64,000 nucleotides of DNA, taken from the NCBI GenBank assembly GCA_021596325.1, contig JAKGDA010000005.1:62001-126000 (forward strand). Reading direction: 5' to 3'. Made by a program: the position numbers and the translations under genes. This stretch comes from Parafenestella ontariensis (Eukaryota; Ascomycota; Dothideomycetes; Pleosporales; Cucurbitariaceae). Positions 1 to 11,225 of the stretch are shown here, one piece after another. Positions within the stretch are counted from its first letter, which is position 1; each line of letters opens with the position of its first letter. Under the pieces are notes generated by a model that saw nothing but the letters and a program-made list of their open reading frames with translations, had not been told where the DNA came from and did not search any database.

Positions 1-2839
1 GCCGAGAGTGGCATGGGCTCCAAAGAGTCTCGTGAGATGAAGGGCTATCTCAAGAAGTGGACCAACTATACAAGCGGCTACAAGCTTCGATGGTTCGTGC
101 TGGAGGACGGTGTACTGAGCTACTACAAGCATCAAGGTCCGCGATGATTCCTGCTCATGTACGTTCGATACGCTAACGGGCTTAGATGATACTGGTTCTG
201 CATGCCGAGGTGCTATCAATATGCGCATAGCGAAATTGTACATGGACCCTCAAGACAAACAACGGTTTGAGATCCAAGGCAAGTCGTCGGTGAAATACCA
301 CCTCAAAGCGAATCACCAAGTCGAGGCGAAGCGATGGTATTGGGCTCTGAACAACGCTATCCAGTGGGCCAAGGACGAGGCGCGTGAAGAAGAGAAGCGT
401 GCCAATCAAGACCAAGAAACACTCAAGCAGGCCAAGATCGAGCAGATCAAGGGAGAGGGTGATTCGTCGAGCTTTACCAGCTCACGGATGACTGCTTCGA
501 AGAATCTTGCGCCCGGTAAGTTGCTCAAGACCCTACTATTTCTGCGTACTAAGAATCCTGTAGCGACCTCACTTGGTGTTCCACTCACGAGTCAAGATGC
601 CACATCGTCGAGGACCGCTGTCAGCGTGACAGAAGATCCTGGCAGCACCTACGAGCCTAGCTTTTCTGGCCCCGAGTTGGGACGGATGGTCAGCCACATG
701 GGTACGGCTACGGTTGCCGACGACGATGATGACGACGATTATGGTGATGACAGTAGCAGTCGTGATCTGAAGCCGCAGAACAAAGACGCGTTCAATATCA
801 CGGCCCAGTCTGCGAAGCTACAACTCGAGCTGCTAACATCTGTTTCTGCGGCATTACAGTCGGAGAAGAGCAGGAATCCTGCCCTTCAGATATCAGATCC
901 AATGATGCTACAAGCTCTAGCCTCGTACGATTCAGCCATCGGCAATCTCAAGGGCCTCATCGGCGACTTGTTGCGGATATCAAGAGATCGCGATGCTTAC
1001 TGGCAGTACCGGTTAGATCGCGAGGCCAACGTGCGCCGCATGTGGGAAGAAAGCATGGCCAAGGTTGCGAAGGAGCAAGAGGACCTGGAGAACAGATTAG
1101 GCGAATCTGAGCTCAAGCGCCGGAAGACCAAGACAGCGCTGCGAGAGGCCTTGGAAGACTTCGAGCTTACTGGATCTGGACCTGGACCTGCCGTAAAGGA
1201 GGATGAGGACGATTTCGTTGAGGCAGCAGAGAGTACCGAGCACCAGGTAACGACGAGGTCGAAACCCAGCTTCTCTTCCCAAAAGGTACGAAGGAAAGCT
1301 ACGTTTGCGGACATTGCAGCCGAAATCTCCGAATCAGAATCAGAGGACGACGAGGAATTCTTTGATGCAGTCGGTGCTGGTGAGGTCGAAGTTGTTGAGA
1401 TGCCGGCGGCAAGCGCAGGCTCGAAGGAAATAGATCTTCCGCCGTCCACCGAAGACCTGTTCGAAAAGAAACACGCTCAAATAGCCACTGCTTGGGCTGG
1501 CTACGAAGACGGCCCACGAAAGAAGCTTGCCATGGACGCGGATGACAGGCCTAAGATTTCGCTTTGGGTATGCTCATCTGTCTACAATACTATGATAACG
1601 AAGACACTAACTATTTCCAGGGCATCCTCAAGTCTATGATTGGCAAAGACATGACAAAGATGACTTTGCCCGTCTCCTTCAATGAACCCACATCGCTGCT
1701 TCAACGTGTCGCTGAGGATATGGAATACACCGACCTCCTTGACACCGCTGCCGAACGAGATGATTCCACTGAACGACTACTTTACGTTGCCGCGTTTGCG
1801 GCGTCTGAGTATGCATCAACGATTGGGCGTGTTGCAAAGCCGTTTAACCCTCTCCTTGCCGAGACATACGAGTATGCCAGGCCAGACAAAGGTTATCGCT
1901 TCTTCATTGAACAGGTCAGCCATCATCCACCGGTTGGCGCTGCTTATGCCGAGTCGAAGAAGTGGGATTATTATGTAAGCTTTATCTTCTCCTAGTACGT
2001 GCCGAATACCATCTAACACCTGTTAGGGCGAGTCCGCGGTAAAGTCCAAGTTCTATGGCAAGTCCTTTGACATCAACCCACTTGGTACATGGTTCCTGCG
2101 CCTCCGTCCTACTGCCACGGGCGGACAAGAAGAGCTCTACACGTGGAAAAAGGTGACCTCGTCGGTCGTCGGCATCATCACTGGCAATCCAGTCGTCGAC
2201 AACTATGGCCCCATGGAGATTCGAAACTGGACGACGGGCGAGGTATGCCAACTCGACTTCAAAGCACGAGGATGGAAAGCTTCCTCGGCGTTTCAAGTTG
2301 TCGGCAAAGTGCTTGACGCTGGAGGTCGCGTACGTTGGTCCGTCGGTGGACGCTGGAATGACAAGATTTACGCCCGGTTCACGCCTGGTTACGAGGACGC
2401 CGACATCGACAAGGGTGGAAGCAAGACCAAACACGACGAGAGCAAAGCTTTCCTTGTCTGGCAAGCACACGAACGACCCACCGGTATCCCTTTCAACCTC
2501 ACTCCCTTCGTTGTCACGCTTAACGACATTCCGGATAGACTGCGGCCTGTCGTTGCGCCTACGGATACAAGATTAAGACCTGACCAGCGCGCTATGGAAG
2601 ATGGCGAGTATGACTTGGCCGCCACAGAGAAGAACAGGGTGGAAGAGAAACAGCGTGCGACGAGACGACAGAGAGAGGCGAGAGGCGAGGAATTCGTGCC
2701 CAGGTGGTTCACTAAAGGGCGGTGCGACACTACAGGAGAAGAGTACTGGGTGTTCAATCATGAGTACTGGAAGGTCCGGGATCGAGTAGCGAAAGGCGAG
2801 GTGAAATGGCAGGAGGAAGGACTGGAAGACATTTTTTAG
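1..2839 (+). CDS. Oxysterol-binding protein, OSH1/OSH2-type (5' partial)
   Basis: Lipid-transfer protein expected to move sterols and exchange PI4P at ER-membrane contact sites. The reading frame is open at base 1, so the start and probably ankyrin repeats lie outside the window. Exons fit 1-136, 186-515, 564-1567, 1621-1974 and 2027-2839, giving at least 878 aa. In order I see a PH domain (KGYLKKWTNYTSGYKLRWFV, ending near NNAIQWAKDEA), an acidic linker (DDDDDDDYGDD), an FFAT-like ER-targeting motif EFFDAVG in an acidic context, and an ORD with the family signature EQVSHHPPV. PH plus FFAT plus ORD is the OSH1/OSH2/OSH3 arrangement. The PH sequence and the missing N-terminus favour OSH1/2 over OSH3, which is inference. 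Confidence 0.93.
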
Positions 2840-2969
2840 CTTGTACTCATGCATAGAGTCTACATGTAAAAGCCTGAGTCTAATTAGACCCAGCTAGCAC
2901 GTACATAGCAAACTGCACATACGATTATTCTCTAGACCTCGTTCGACCAAATCCTCGCATGTTTCCCTT

Positions 2970-3935
2970 TCATACAACCAGTTTCGCCTTCAACTTATCC
3001 CCAGCAACAATCTCCTCCTTCATTCCCTCGAGCACATCAACATCCCAGGTAGAGCTCACATAGCGTCCCGCAAGCCAAGTTCTCGGTTCCGCGGTGAGCC
3101 ACACCACGGTCCCTCCACAAAGCTCCGGAGTATCAATCAAGTCTAAGCGTACACTTGTCAGCTTTCTTCCTTGACGCCAAATCTTACAAGAAACAGGAGG
3201 GAGATGAGACAACTCACAATCATCAATAACCTTCACCCCCTTCGCCAACTTGGTCGGCACACCCCCGGGATTGACCGAAACCGCCACGACGCCCTTATCC
3301 CCATACTCAAGATTAACAAACTCCATGAACCGGCCGAGGGCATGCTTGGACGTCTGATACGCCGATGCACCAGGCACCATGAAGTTCGCGCCAATGCTGC
3401 TCAGACTGACAATATGCACGTTTGTCTCGTGCGTCTCGGCCGTCGCAACGAGCAGCGGCAAGAACGCCTGCGTGAACAAATACGGGCCCTTGAGATTGAC
3501 CTGGAACGTGTTCCACCAGTCGGCAGGCTGCGACTGCGCAACGGGGACCCACGGCTCCGACGCCCCCGCGTTGTTGACCAGGACGTCCAGTCTGCCCACG
3601 TCGCGCTGCACGGATTCCGCGAGCTGCGCGACGCACGAAGCGGACGTGACGTCCACGGTGTGCGTCAGCACGGTGATGTTGGCGGACATGGCGCGGATGG
3701 ACGACGCGACGGAGGACAGCTCGCTGGCGGTGCGGGCGCACAGGATCAGCGTGCTGACGGACGCGTGGGCGTATTGCAGCGCGATGGCCCGCCCGATGCC
3801 GCGGCCGGCGCCGGTGATTAGGATGCTCTTTCCGGTTTGCTGGAGCGAGGGGGAGGCAAGCGGGTTGATGGAGGGGTAGATGTCGGAGTGGATGTGCGAT
3901 GGGCCGGTGAAGGCGTAGCCGGAGGTTGGGTCCAT
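2970..3935 (-). CDS. Short-chain dehydrogenase/reductase (classical SDR)
   Basis: NAD(P)-dependent oxidoreductase of unknown substrate, about 296 aa. The Rossmann glycine motif TGAGRGIG is near residue 40, NNAG follows, and the catalytic Ser-Tyr-Lys set is visible as SLSSIG and YQTSKHA. The frame is open throughout, but bases 3143-3217 look like a 75-nt intron (reverse-strand GTGAGT...CTTAG) whose removal joins KVIDD to YLIDTPELCGG, the usual SDR context. It is a multiple of three without stops, so an unspliced message would still translate. The start at 3935 leaves about 35 residues ahead of the Rossmann fold. The promoter side carries an imperfect direct repeat (listed separately). No pathway neighbours identify the substrate. 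Confidence 0.9.
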   Translation of the reverse strand: MDPTSGYAFTGPSHIHSDIYPSINPLASPSLQQTGKSILITGAGRGIGRAIALQYAHASVSTLILCARTASELSSVASSIRAMSANITVLTHTVDVTSASCVAQLAESVQRDVGRLDVLVNNAGASEPWVPVAQSQPADWWNTFQVNLKGPYLFTQAFLPLLVATAETHETNVHIVSLSSIGANFMVPGASAYQTSKHALGRFMEFVNLEYGDKGVVAVSVNPGGVPTKLAKGVKVIDDCELSHLPPVSCKIWRQGRKLTSVRLDLIDTPELCGGTVVWLTAEPRTWLAGRYVSSTWDVDVLEGMKEEIVAGDKLKAKLVV

Positions 3936-4057
3936 TGTTGGTTGGTGGGTGAGTGAGGATAAGATGGTAGATTATATGTAGCTTGTTTGAGTTGCTTGGG
4001 AAATTGAATAATGAATGGGTGATGGATGGACTGGGAAGAGGAAGAGGAAGATGGATT

Positions 4058-4231
4058 GCTGTAGGGTGTAGGAATTGTTGTAGGTGTTGGTGAGGAGGGA
4101 TAAGATGCTGATCGGTTTCGGGGTGAGCTTTGTATGGTTGATTAAGGGTTGTTGTAGGGTGTGTGAATTATTATTGTAGTTGTTGGTGAGGAGGAAGGGG
4201 ATAAGATGCTGATCGGTATCGGGGAGAGCCT
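4058..4231. repeat. Imperfect direct repeat, two copies
   Basis: Two copies of a block of about 75 bp lie at roughly 4058-4131 and 4151-4231, separated by about 20 bp. Shared words are GTAGGGTGT, TTGTTGGTGAGGAGG and, most exactly, GATAAGATGCTGATCGGT followed by TCGGGG and GAGC. The block sits 120-300 bp upstream of the SDR start on the minus strand. Confidence 0.8.
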
Positions 4232-4710
4232 TATATAGGTAGGGGCTACATACTTACTGTAGTCTTTTCAGTCGTCTTATGTCCATGACTTACTTACCAC
4301 CATCCCTATACAATATAGTAGTTACAGTCGCCATATCTCCGTCACAACACTACCGCATTCCTCTGCCGTAGATTCACTCTACCATCTTACCTCCGCGTCC
4401 TATCTCCAGACTTGATACTCCTCTCCCTCTGTGTCAAACCTCGTCCAGTTACGACTGTGGCTTCAAAGACCCATGAAGCCTACTTTTTTAGTCTACAAAT
4501 GGATGACAAGCACGCCCGCTAACACGGATTGTCGTATATTTGTGGTCGGAGTTGGAAGTTAACGCCGGTCAGTAATGGAGTTAGTACCCAATCGGGGAGA
4601 TTCTGTGTGCCGAGATGCTCAGAAATCAGGGAGGATCAGATAATCAAAGTAATAAAGATATATATGTGTATATCTACTTTATATCCAAGGCTCAAATCTA
4701 CATCTTCACG

Positions 4711-4731
4711 TCTCTCTCTCTCTCTCTCTCT
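4711..4731. repeat. CT dinucleotide microsatellite
   Basis: A (TC)n run of about ten units ends in a short T tract. It lies about 180 bp upstream of the HET-domain gene start. Confidence 0.9.
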
Positions 4732-4907
4732 TTTTAGGCGTGTAACATTTTATGGAACTGGAGCCATGGTGATGGCATATCTGATGTGCCCTATTATTTG
4801 GATACACACCTGCAGTCAGCATTGGCAGCTTTGCTGGCAGTGCTCCTCATCCCCCTCATGATGCACGCTGCATACACACTGCACATTATGAATGGCCATG
4901 ACTAAAA

Positions 4908-7235
4908 ATGACCTGCTCTACCCCGCCATCGCTCTGCCGTCTCTGTCGCAACATTAACCTCGGGCCCGAAACGTTCGTTGAACAAGGATGGCGGTACCCC
5001 ACTAGCTTGGAGTACGAATCGATAGACGAGATATTTGATCGCAAATCTCCAGACATCAACAGGCACTGTGTACCAGGCGAGCGGCTTGGTGATGCTGAAG
5101 ACTATACCGATGGCGAGCTGGACCAGAAGATCAAAACTTTCCTAGTCGAGCACGAGTTCGACGATGAAGGTATACTTGTTAGCATAAGGCCAGTAAAAAA
5201 GAAGGTATTAGGAACGTTGGGTGAGATCAAAGAAAGAGCCGAGCAATGTGCGTTATGTAACGTCGTTGTCGCGGCTTCAAACCTTGCTCGATCGTCTGAG
5301 CATGCGGGCAGTGAGCTACTTGACAGCGATACATGCACAATTCGATTCGACTATGTCGGCCAAGGAAACGGAGGCCTAGTGCCTAGTCTCTATGAAAAAG
5401 ACGAGTCTCTCAGCTACGGGCGCTATGATTGCACGCTGCGAATCGGGGAATCCGAGGCCAATCTCTATCCAATCTGTGACGTACCGCAGATGGCCTGGTT
5501 CAGAGGCAGCATGTACGATGTGCAAGTCAACTTCAGCCTACTCAAGAAGTGGCTTCGCGTCTGCGAGCAGTCGCATGAGAGATGTGGGCCTCAGGACTGG
5601 CAGGTAGGTTTGAAGCCGCCACCTCGACTTCGACTCATCGATGTACACGACATGTGTCTCGTAGATGCGACGGAGAACGACCGGTACGTAGCGCTGAGCT
5701 ATGTATGGGGCTCGGTACTCACTTTCCAGACGAAGAGAGCGCTTGTTCCGACTTTATATAAGCCGGGCGGACTACAGACAGTGTGGGATCAAATCTCACG
5801 CACGGTGCAGGACGCTGTAATTGCGGTTCGAGGACTAGGCGAGCGGTTTCTCTGGACGGATGCAATTTGCATTATTCAAGACGACCCTGTCGACAAGGCT
5901 GAACTCATCAAGGACATGGATACCGTGTACGCAAGAGCAACGTTGACCATCGTCGCAGCGGAGGGGGAACATGCGAATGCAAGGCTACCAGGCATTCACT
6001 CGCACAGTCGATCAGCACCAGAAACATTCGACGTCGGAGCCAGCCTTAGCTTGCTGCTCGCTCATGCTCCCATCGGGCGAACATTGCTAGACTGTTCATG
6101 GTCGAAACGCGCCTGGACATTCCAAGAGTGCGTCCTCAGCGCAAGACAGCTCGTCTTCACGCACTCCACCATCCATTTTGTGTGCTGCAGCACAACATGG
6201 TCTGAAGATGTCAAGTGTGTCAGCGAAGACTCGGCACCCCCGTGGAAGTCGGCTGCGGGCACCATGTTTGATTTCCGACCCAGTCTTTCTGAAGTCAACA
6301 GGCAGCTTACCAGCCTAGCTGAGATCGAGGATGACGATGAAGAGTGCGATCCTCTATTCGATCTCTGGATCGAGGTCGTTGGAAATCTTTCCATGCGAAG
6401 GTTGTCGTTCGAAGCTGATACTCTTTTCGCGGCAGCTGGCATGATCTCCGTGCTTGAGAAGATCTTTCGAGTTAGATCCATCTTTGGGCTGCCGGAACGT
6501 CGTCTGGAGCAATTCTTGTTTTGGTCGCCCATGGAGCCGGGTTGTCTCCGTCGTCGTCGCGACATTCACGGTCGAGCGCTGTATCCGACTTGGTCGTGGG
6601 CTGGTTGGGTGGGCGAGGTGTCGTGGCCAGAGCATACTGCAAGGCCTTACGGTTCTTCGGTGAAGGGTATTGAATGGCTGGGTTTGACAGAACACGGTGC
6701 TCGGCCCGTTGCACTGCAATCCGGCGGTCGTGGTACAGTGCGCGATGACGCCCTCGCCGCTACCACTCCATATATTTCTGGGGTTAAGGATGTGCAGCTG
6801 GACCTTCCCATACTGCAGTTCACGACCAAAACGGCTCGCCTCAACATTTCCACCACAGCTCCGCCCCCAGAATGGATCTCCGAGCTTCAAACTTTTGCAT
6901 GGACAGCGGTCAGGCCTGACAGTCTAGCACAACGACATGGAGTATATTGCATTACTTCTCTCGATGACGACAACGATGTTGTAGGTTCCGTTGTACTGGA
7001 CTCCGTTGATGTCATTCACGACCTCGATAGCATTATCACTGTGTTTGCAATTGTATCGAGTGTTCCGTACCAGGAGCCGCAGTACGAGAGTTCTTTTGCG
7101 CTCGTTTTCCATCGAGTACTAGCACTGAGAGAGGGGGGAGATGGGGAGATGTTGGAGAGGATAGGTCATGGTGCTGTTGTGGTAAGGGAGAATGACAATG
7201 TGAGCTGGGGAGATGAGACGGTTGTTCTTGGTTGA
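4908..7235 (+). CDS. HET-domain protein (heterokaryon incompatibility family)
   Basis: A 775-residue single-exon protein of the HET family, whose members trigger cell death after fusion of unlike strains. The HET domain starts near residue 260 with YVALSYVWGS, continues with FLWTDAICIIQDD and DMDTVYARATLTIVAAEG, and closes with the conserved WTFQECVLSARQLVFT. The N-terminal third has paired cysteines (CRLC near residue 10 and CALC near residue 115) of a kind seen in other fungal HET proteins, possibly metal-binding. An in-frame stop lies just upstream, so the ATG at 4908 is the natural start. No STAND or NACHT module follows. Its specific role here is unknown. It is not related by position to the second HET gene at 49.9 kb. 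Confidence 0.92.
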   Translation: MTCSTPPSLCRLCRNINLGPETFVEQGWRYPTSLEYESIDEIFDRKSPDINRHCVPGERLGDAEDYTDGELDQKIKTFLVEHEFDDEGILVSIRPVKKKVLGTLGEIKERAEQCALCNVVVAASNLARSSEHAGSELLDSDTCTIRFDYVGQGNGGLVPSLYEKDESLSYGRYDCTLRIGESEANLYPICDVPQMAWFRGSMYDVQVNFSLLKKWLRVCEQSHERCGPQDWQVGLKPPPRLRLIDVHDMCLVDATENDRYVALSYVWGSVLTFQTKRALVPTLYKPGGLQTVWDQISRTVQDAVIAVRGLGERFLWTDAICIIQDDPVDKAELIKDMDTVYARATLTIVAAEGEHANARLPGIHSHSRSAPETFDVGASLSLLLAHAPIGRTLLDCSWSKRAWTFQECVLSARQLVFTHSTIHFVCCSTTWSEDVKCVSEDSAPPWKSAAGTMFDFRPSLSEVNRQLTSLAEIEDDDEECDPLFDLWIEVVGNLSMRRLSFEADTLFAAAGMISVLEKIFRVRSIFGLPERRLEQFLFWSPMEPGCLRRRRDIHGRALYPTWSWAGWVGEVSWPEHTARPYGSSVKGIEWLGLTEHGARPVALQSGGRGTVRDDALAATTPYISGVKDVQLDLPILQFTTKTARLNISTTAPPPEWISELQTFAWTAVRPDSLAQRHGVYCITSLDDDNDVVGSVVLDSVDVIHDLDSIITVFAIVSSVPYQEPQYESSFALVFHRVLALREGGDGEMLERIGHGAVVVRENDNVSWGDETVVLG

Positions 7236-7412
7236 CGTATTAAAATTTGAGAAGGTACTACTGGATTGTTTCATCAGACCATCGAATATTATCACCGTCA
7301 TGCTCGCCCCTTTTTTATCCTCGCGTGAATCGTAGCTGTGTCGCACGGCACCCTTGGGAAGTTCAACCGCTGTTCAGCTTTTGATCCTTCTTAAGACCCA
7401 CGATCCTCTCTT

Positions 7413-8769
7413 TTACTCCAGGTCACTATCCTTGCAACCCTTTGGCGCATTGACCGGGTTACACCTCGCGACGCGGCCACCCTTCAGCCTCGCAGCATAA
7501 TCCCAACCCCATCGCGAACTCAGTCCCCAAACCGGGAAATCAGTACTGACAACCTGAGCTCCACTGTCAAACGCAGCTTCCCTCTGTTCCGTAGTCCTGT
7601 TCAAGATCGAGTCCAAGGGGACATCAGCCCTCGTGCGCACGAGATAGCCCTTCTTGACCAGGCGCTGGATCTCGGCCGTGTCGCTGCCTCGCGGCTCGTT
7701 GTGCTTGATGAACGCGCAGTCCGGCGAGCCTTCGACTGCGTTGGTGAATACCGTGCGGTTCTCCAGAGAGGGGGCTGATGTGAGATACAGTTGGCGCGGA
7801 GAGTTGGGATCCGTCGGCTTTGGGTCGTTATCGAAATAGAATAGGAACTTTCCCCGGGATTCACTGAGTTTAGGCCATCCATACTTCAAAACGGACTGCT
7901 CAAGCGTGAGGCCATGTTTACGCACGTCGTCGGGTCGCACGAGCTGCTTCTTGGGGAACACGGACAGGATCTCGGCGTCGACGTTGAGGAGTTGGGGAAG
8001 CGTCCAGTTTGTCGCCTGGGTGGAACATACTCCACCGAGTTTGCAGCCTGCGGCATCGGTCTTGAGCTCCAGATCCACGGTAATAGGTACGTGCTTGGGA
8101 TTGGCATCTGACCAGGCCTTCAACTGCTTGAGACAGTCAACAAAGGTGTGGCACACGGAGTCCGTGTCGAAGTCGGTTACGTGGAACACCTTGATCCCCG
8201 GCTTCTTCAGCACGTCGCCATCGAAGGGCGTTGACGAGCTGTTGGTGAAGTTGGAAAGCTTCCAGATGAGCGGCGGATAGTACAGTCCACCTTTGTCATC
8301 ATTGTGCAGGTCAAGTTCAAGACCGCGGACAGACTGCTCATCGAACTGAATGGGAAACTCGGCGTGCGAATAGTAGTAGTCTTCCGGAGAAGTCAAGTAC
8401 TTTTCAAAAACGGGGCGCTCAGCGGGAGTGATTTCGCGATGGTAGGAGTTGTGGGTGCCAATGACTTGAATCTGATTGATGCGAATGTCAGATTTAGACG
8501 ACGGAGCGGCTGATGCGCTTTCTGAAATGCTGTCAGCCTTTGCTGGTGTCTTGATGAAGACTCATCATACGCGCAAGGAGCACTAAGCTCGCGGAAACCT
8601 AGTTTGGTAAGCATCGAGTCTAATGTTTTGGCCTGATGGTCTTACCCATGGATTGACCATGTTGCTTTCCTGATTGGCTGGAACTCGCGTGGTGAATGGC
8701 TATGGTCAAGACAAGGAGCAGAAAAGGAGGAGGCAAGAGTCGCGCTTTAAGTAACCTGGTTCTCAACAT
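7413..8769 (-). CDS. Secreted calcium-dependent PI-PLC-like phosphodiesterase
   Basis: About 410 aa from exons 8646-8769 and 7413-8521. The first exon encodes a signal peptide (MLRTRLLKAR followed by a leucine-rich core), and splicing at 8522-8645 keeps the phase. The mature part opens with IRINQIQVIGTHNSYHREIT, which carries the catalytic-His motif of the calcium-dependent phosphoinositide phospholipase C family (Pfam PI-PLC-C1 type). LELDLHND and VPITVDLELK further on fit the TIM-barrel acidic ligands. Several Asn-X-Ser/Thr sites (NFTNSS, NWT, NRT) suit a secreted glycoprotein. The expected reaction is cleavage of phosphatidylinositol head groups or a related phosphodiester. The substrate is inferred from family only. 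Confidence 0.82.
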
Positions 8770-9431
8770 CGGATCAGTTTCGCTGCCGTGTGCCAAGCTC
8801 GAAAAATGAAGTCCTTCGTGCATCTCTATCTCCAGAGTCGCACATGCACTGTAGGCGAGCTGCCATTGGTCAATGGTCCCGACCTCGGCCGGTTTGCTAA
8901 CCCGTTCAACGTAGAAGTAGAAGGCGACCGAACATGGGTCATACACGTGGTTTGGTTGTTCTAGGAGGCCTAAGCATGTGGAATTTAAAAGTTGAGGGTT
9001 GGCTACGATGGCGAGGTTTGGTATCGGAAGGAAACAAGCGTTGTTGGATAAGGATATGATGTGGGTCTCCGAGGCGACCTACCCTTGGCCAATCATCTAG
9101 CTTACACATCACGACTGTTACTACTACGACTGTGAAAAACTCTATCTCCTGAAGTAATTAAAACAATCACCTTATAACCCCACCATATCCCTTGCCAGCG
9201 TATCCACCTCAAATACTTCCCACCCACCGTTGCACGCTTGAATAGCAAACCCCCGAGCATCGCAGCCACAGTATTGATGTCTGAGACGTAAGTTATCTAG
9301 ATGATATTCGAGATAAGCTCGTAGGCTAGATGTCCAATTCCTGTCTTCCGAGCAGTTCCTAACAAGTCGTAGCTACAAGTCCCAACCTGTTGAAGAATGG
9401 CAGCAGCCATGAATCGTACCCATCCTCAAGC
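8770..9431. other. Intergenic, promoter side of the PI-PLC-like gene
   Basis: Holds the presumed promoter of the PI-PLC-like gene and the 3' flank of the SDR to its right. I see no coding signal, RNA gene or clear repeat. Confidence 0.5.
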
Positions 9432-10244
9432 CTACCACCCATAGCTCTCTCCACGCCTGGCAATGAAAGTCCCGACTTCAGCATCTCGCTTGCCTTCCAA
9501 AATCTCCAAAATACCCTGTGCACTCGTCTCCGAACTTTCCATACCCATCTTTTCCCTCTGCTCGCGATCGCGTCCTAGATCCGTAACAACGTAACCCGGG
9601 CAGAAACACCAAACCTTGAAGCCAAGCGGCTTCAGGTGTTTCCATTGGTAGGCTGTGAGCATGTTAAGTGCCGCTTTGCTCATACGATAGCCTGGAAGGG
9701 TGACTCCAGAGGTGTAATCGTCATGTTTGCAGAGTTCGGAGACGCTGCCCAAGCTGCTGGTGATGTTGATGATTTTTGGTTCTTTGGAAAGTTTGAGTAG
9801 TGGAATCAAGGCTTGAGTTAGGAGCGTGGGGCCGAAGACGTTGGTCTCGAAAGTAGCGCGGAGTAGATCGCGCGTCGTGTCTTGCCCTGACATTTGTTCA
9901 GGGCAGATGCCGGCGTTGTTGATCAAAACGTCAAGGCGGCCAAAGTCGGTTTCGATCGTCTTTGCTGCTGCGGTGATGGACTTGTCTTCGTTGGCATTCA
10001 ATTCGACGAGGCTCACAGTGCCCTGAGGCTTCTTGGCTTGGATATCCTTGAGCACTGTTTCGCCTTTGGTAAGGTTGCGGGCGCCAATAATGACATGGTT
10101 GTTGGCAGAAGCGTTAAGAAGGTATTTGGCGGTGTCCAGGCCTATTCCATTGGTGGCACCTATTATCGTTAGATGAAGTCATGCGTTAGGTGAGATGTAC
10201 CTACCTGTGATAAGGATAATCTGTTTTGCAAGAGCGGAAGTCAT
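9432..10244 (-). CDS. Short-chain dehydrogenase/reductase (carbonyl reductase-like)
   Basis: A 255-residue SDR from exons 10205-10244 and 9432-10159, with a 45-nt intron splitting the Rossmann motif so that ILITG joins ATNGIGLDTA. NNAGICPEQ, the serine loop ITSSLGSVSEL and the active-site YRMSKAAL are all present. Sequence layout resembles fungal carbonyl reductases or versicolorin-reductase-like SDRs acting on soluble carbonyls with NADPH. The exact substrate cannot be read from sequence. It is not closely similar to the SDR at 3 kb, so the two are not a recent duplication. Confidence 0.9.
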
Positions 10245-11225
10245 AGTTCAGTTTGAGTAAATGACTGGGGCTTGAAAGGTGAGCAAGAGAAAGGTGTTGA
10301 AGCTGCGTGTGTTGATGGGGTTAAGCTGTGAAAAGACTTATATCGATGAGGAGAAGGCTGGAGGCATATTTATACGTCGTCGACGAGCATTCAAGCAAGC
10401 CACGTTCGTACATCGAAACAAAGATCTCGAGCTGGCACGGTCCACCGAAACCAGCTGTGGGTACTAAAACCTACAGCTTCGTCATTAATATCCTTATGAG
10501 GACGTAAGGAATCCCCGGATTTAGTAAGACTATTTCCATTGTAATATTTCTCCCATTGGTTGGCTCGCACCTGACTCGGGATGATTGGTTGTAAGAGTAA
10601 AAGTCGCTAGCCCTAGATAGGTTGGAGGTTTCCATAGGATTCGGAACATGGAGTTAAGGATTTATCGTGTAATAATAGGTTGTGCGATCGTTGTACGACG
10701 TGCCTGTGGCCCTGAAAATCGCACCAGCTATACTTAAAAATATTTCTTTCCAATATTTCTTGGAACATACTCGTATTCGCGCTGGGAAGAATCAATCATG
10801 AAAGAAGCCGCTTACCCGCGGGCTCCGCTTATCAACGCAGCGGAGTTAAGCTTAGCGTCCTCTCACGACACGTGACCGTCGGACTCTTCGTTCGGACAGC
10901 TGTAGAAATTCCAAAAACAGCAACGGAACGTTATTGAGTCAATGGTTGAATGATGTGAATTAGATGATAGTAACTTGATGGCGAGACATCAGGTACCGAA
11001 GCGGCAACGAGCCCTGACCGCACAGCATATAGTAATATCCGATTCGGTGAGGCTACGATGGGTGTCAGTATTGTATCAGCGAAGAGATACTACGGTAATC
11101 ATAGCGGCTGAATCATTTCACATTACTTTGGCATTATTGAATTTGAAAGCTAAAAATGCGTTGAATCTCCCCGGGCCGTACTATCTCAAAGTACTCCTAC
11201 AATCAACCTCCGACAAAGCCCCCAC
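10245..11225. other. Intergenic, promoter side of the second SDR
   Basis: 981 bp between the SDR start and the stop of the transporter gene. A palindromic CACGTG E-box lies near 10870 (GACACGTGACC). An 84-codon open frame at 10975-11229 has no protein-like features. Confidence 0.5.

Larger units (their letters stand above)
3936..4907. other. Intergenic region between SDR and HET gene
   Basis: This is a divergent intergenic region of 972 bp. Its left part is the presumed promoter of the SDR and holds a duplicated block of roughly 75 bp. Its right part holds a CT microsatellite and the presumed promoter of the HET gene. A 110-codon open frame at 4529-4861 has no recognisable protein features and runs through the microsatellite, so I do not call it. 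Confidence 0.6.

Noticed and set aside
3171..3821. A 216-codon plus-strand open frame
   Set aside because: Antisense to the SDR with its clear catalytic motifs. The Arg-rich composition is a shadow of the SDR coding strand.
4529..4861. 110-codon frame crossing the CT microsatellite
   Set aside because: No domain, low-complexity centre, no splice or start context support.
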